Made by a program: the position numbers and the translations under genes
Part shown: positions 35,301 to 35,583 of the stretch, piece after piece
Layout: each line of letters begins with the position of its first letter
How positions within the stretch are numbered: the first letter of the stretch is position 1
The notes under the pieces: generated by a model
Database searches by the model: none
Told to the model about the DNA's origin: nothing
The model's input: only the letters and a program-made list of their open reading frames with translations
From: Planktothrix paucivesiculata PCC 9631
Lineage (GTDB): Bacteria; Cyanobacteriota; Cyanobacteriia; Cyanobacteriales; Microcoleaceae
Length of the DNA: 35,583 nt
Reading direction: 5' to 3'
NCBI RefSeq assembly: GCF_900009265.2
Contig: NZ_LR735017.1
Span: 1 to 35,583, forward strand

Positions 35301-35583
35301 GTTAATATTAATTCCGATGGTATCGTCATCTTGATTAATAAAACTTAGGGTTTCAGGAGGTAAACTACTATATTGGCTGTTACTATTTTTAGCTACACTA
35401 GCAATAATAGAATAAGAGATATCTCCATCTTGAATATCATCATCGACTCCGGTAACGGTAACAAGTTGAGAGGTACTCCAGTTAGTGGAATTAAAGGTAA
35501 TATTGTTAGTTGATAATGTTCCTTCAGTGGTGTCATTATTAGTTAGACTAATTAGAACATCTGATGTGGGTTGGGAATTTAAA
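32310..35583 (-). CDS. Giant Calx-beta-like / RTX secreted protein (N-terminus outside window)
   Basis: The frame is open without a stop from the window edge (35583) to the TAA-type stop at 32310, giving at least 1090 residues. The first possible start inside the window, GTG 34130, lies within a repeat domain and is not a real start. The part seen consists of successive 110-residue Calx-beta-like beta-sandwiches (pattern NWN-x-PQ-x-I-x-V-x-x-V-D-D), three of them near-identical. RTX nonapeptides follow (about 32560-32870), and a C-terminal secretion tail (IITDFKLTEDKIELP) matches the tail of the 14202-17183 protein. Likely a calcium-dependent surface protein exported by type I secretion. No transporter is in view. 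Confidence 0.9.
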   Translation of the reverse strand, partial: LNSQPTSDVLISLTNNDTTEGTLSTNNITFNSTNWSTSQLVTVTGVDDDIQDGDISYSIIASVAKNSNSQYSSLPPETLSFINQDDDTIGININLLDTLTSETLETATFNIGLNSQPTSDVLISLTNNDTTEGTLSTNNITFNSTNWSTSQLVTVTGVDDDIQDGDISYSIIASVAENSNSQYSSLPPETLSFINQDDDTIGININLLDTLTSETLETATFNIALNSQPTSDVLISLTNNDTTEGTLSTNNITFNSTNWSTSQLVTVTGVDDDIQDGDISYSIIASVAKNSNSQYSSLPPETLSFINQDDDTIGININLLDTLTSETLETATFNIGLNSQPTSDVLISLTNNDTTEGTLSTNNITFNSTNWSTSQLVTVTGVDDDIQDGDISYSIIASVAESRDSQYAELADQNIAITNVDDDTANILIDPNILKIVEGGNNNYSIILTTEPIEPITISFNTDEQIEPIPDIVFDKDNWNIAQTVLVEVVDDQELQGDRDTTITHQITSPETNYNGLTINSVFVEIEDNDSLAEISINPTNLTLTEGEENATYQIGLSAKPNNPVIINFETENQLQPISSLTFDQNNWNQPQTIEVKTVDDAIAESSQTITIRHTVNTTDPQYLQVTLPDVTTTINDNDTASVLINQSQESTDVSEAGITDFYEVILTSQPTANVTLTIKSDSQTDLGNGQDSPITLTFTPDNWNLPQLVNISAIDDSIVEDEIHTSTLVHSISSSDNNYNSKTPIFIDQVETSFLTVNITENDKPLPPGTANIRLIQPVNTTEVWEGFGFDIYKVVLESEPTADVAIAINYDEQVKANQQTITFTPNNWNIPQIITVEGIEDQAIEGEQTLSINHIAKSEDSRYNALEKQIIFNIEDNDNIGEELNLYADNIIGLTDHDNQIQGSEIDDVIYGRDGNDELMGQGGNDLILGQKGADGLMGEAGNDVLIGGNRTDFIDGGIGDDILFGGDGNDRLYGKEGNDKLFGDFGNDRLDGGEDADTLTGYIGNDAFVIGNNLEIKLLNQVDIITDFKLTEDKIELPLGLTFEQLKITQGQNQWSQDTIIQLNSNGNYLAILQKITATNLDSGDFI
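34575..35582 (-). repeat. Three 336-bp near-identical Calx-beta-like repeats
   Basis: Three in-frame units of exactly 336 bp (112 codons) at 34575-34910, 34911-35246 and 35247-35582 differ at only a few bases. A further partly matching unit extends to about 34380. Each encodes a unit beginning LNSQPTSDVLISLTNND and containing VTVTGVDDDIQDGD. The array continues beyond the window edge. High DNA identity implies recent tandem amplification and a risk of assembly collapse. Confidence 0.95.

Noticed and set aside
1-35583. tRNA, rRNA, integrase or transposase genes
   Set aside because: None recognised on either strand.

Overview
The window looks like chromosomal DNA of a filamentous cyanobacterium of the Planktothrix/Oscillatoria type. 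The basis is the AT-rich composition, many HIP1 octamers (GCGATCGC), heptanucleotide tandem repeats, and cyanobacterium-typical families (DUF928, DUF3370, CHAT-TPR, CHASE2-cyclase, Uma2). No rRNA, tRNA, CRISPR array, transposase or phage gene was seen. The genus is an inference.

Layout. (1) 110-6039, minus strand: a three-gene signalling cluster made of a CHASE2 adenylate cyclase, a DUF928 secreted protein and a TPR-CHAT caspase-like protein. (2) 6385-7860: a cytoplasmic GH13 alpha-amylase close to E. coli AmyA. (3) 8052-12377, minus strand: two different FAD oxidoreductases and a GT1-type glycosyltransferase, possibly making a glycosylated lipid or isoprenoid. (4) 12378-14057: a small conserved protein flanked by inverted dispersed repeats, then an alpha/beta hydrolase whose apparent N-terminal extension is repeat-derived. 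(5) 14202-17183: a secreted beta-helix/RTX protein with a long Pro-Thr linker. (6) 17413-19459: 5-formyl-THF cyclo-ligase overlapping a lone MalG-type ABC permease, then a stand-alone HD hydrolase. (7) 19460-23378: gene debris, including the first 24 codons of an AAA15-like ATPase, followed by a NACHT-HEAT NLR-like protein. (8) 23379-24161: repeat-rich spacer with a DUF2283 gene. (9) 24162-28989: alaS, a divergent DUF3370 gene and a Uma2 nuclease-like gene. (10) 29108-30783: a recent tandem duplication of an unrecognised gene with its promoter. (11) 30802-32121: a YVTN beta-propeller protein. (12) 32310-35583: the C-terminal part of a giant Calx-beta-like/RTX protein that runs off the window.

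The most interesting locus is the NACHT-HEAT gene. It ends in eleven near-identical 33-residue HEAT repeats. Substitutions concentrate at repeat positions 21, 24, 25 and 28, which form one face of the second helix. That is the expected architecture of a fast-evolving recognition surface in a bacterial NLR, possibly antiphage. A second theme is repeat-driven plasticity: 120-bp TPR, 99-bp HEAT and 336-bp Calx-beta-like units, a Pro-Thr minisatellite, a 0.9-kb gene duplication, and a family of MITE-like elements ending in AGGACTTACGCA.
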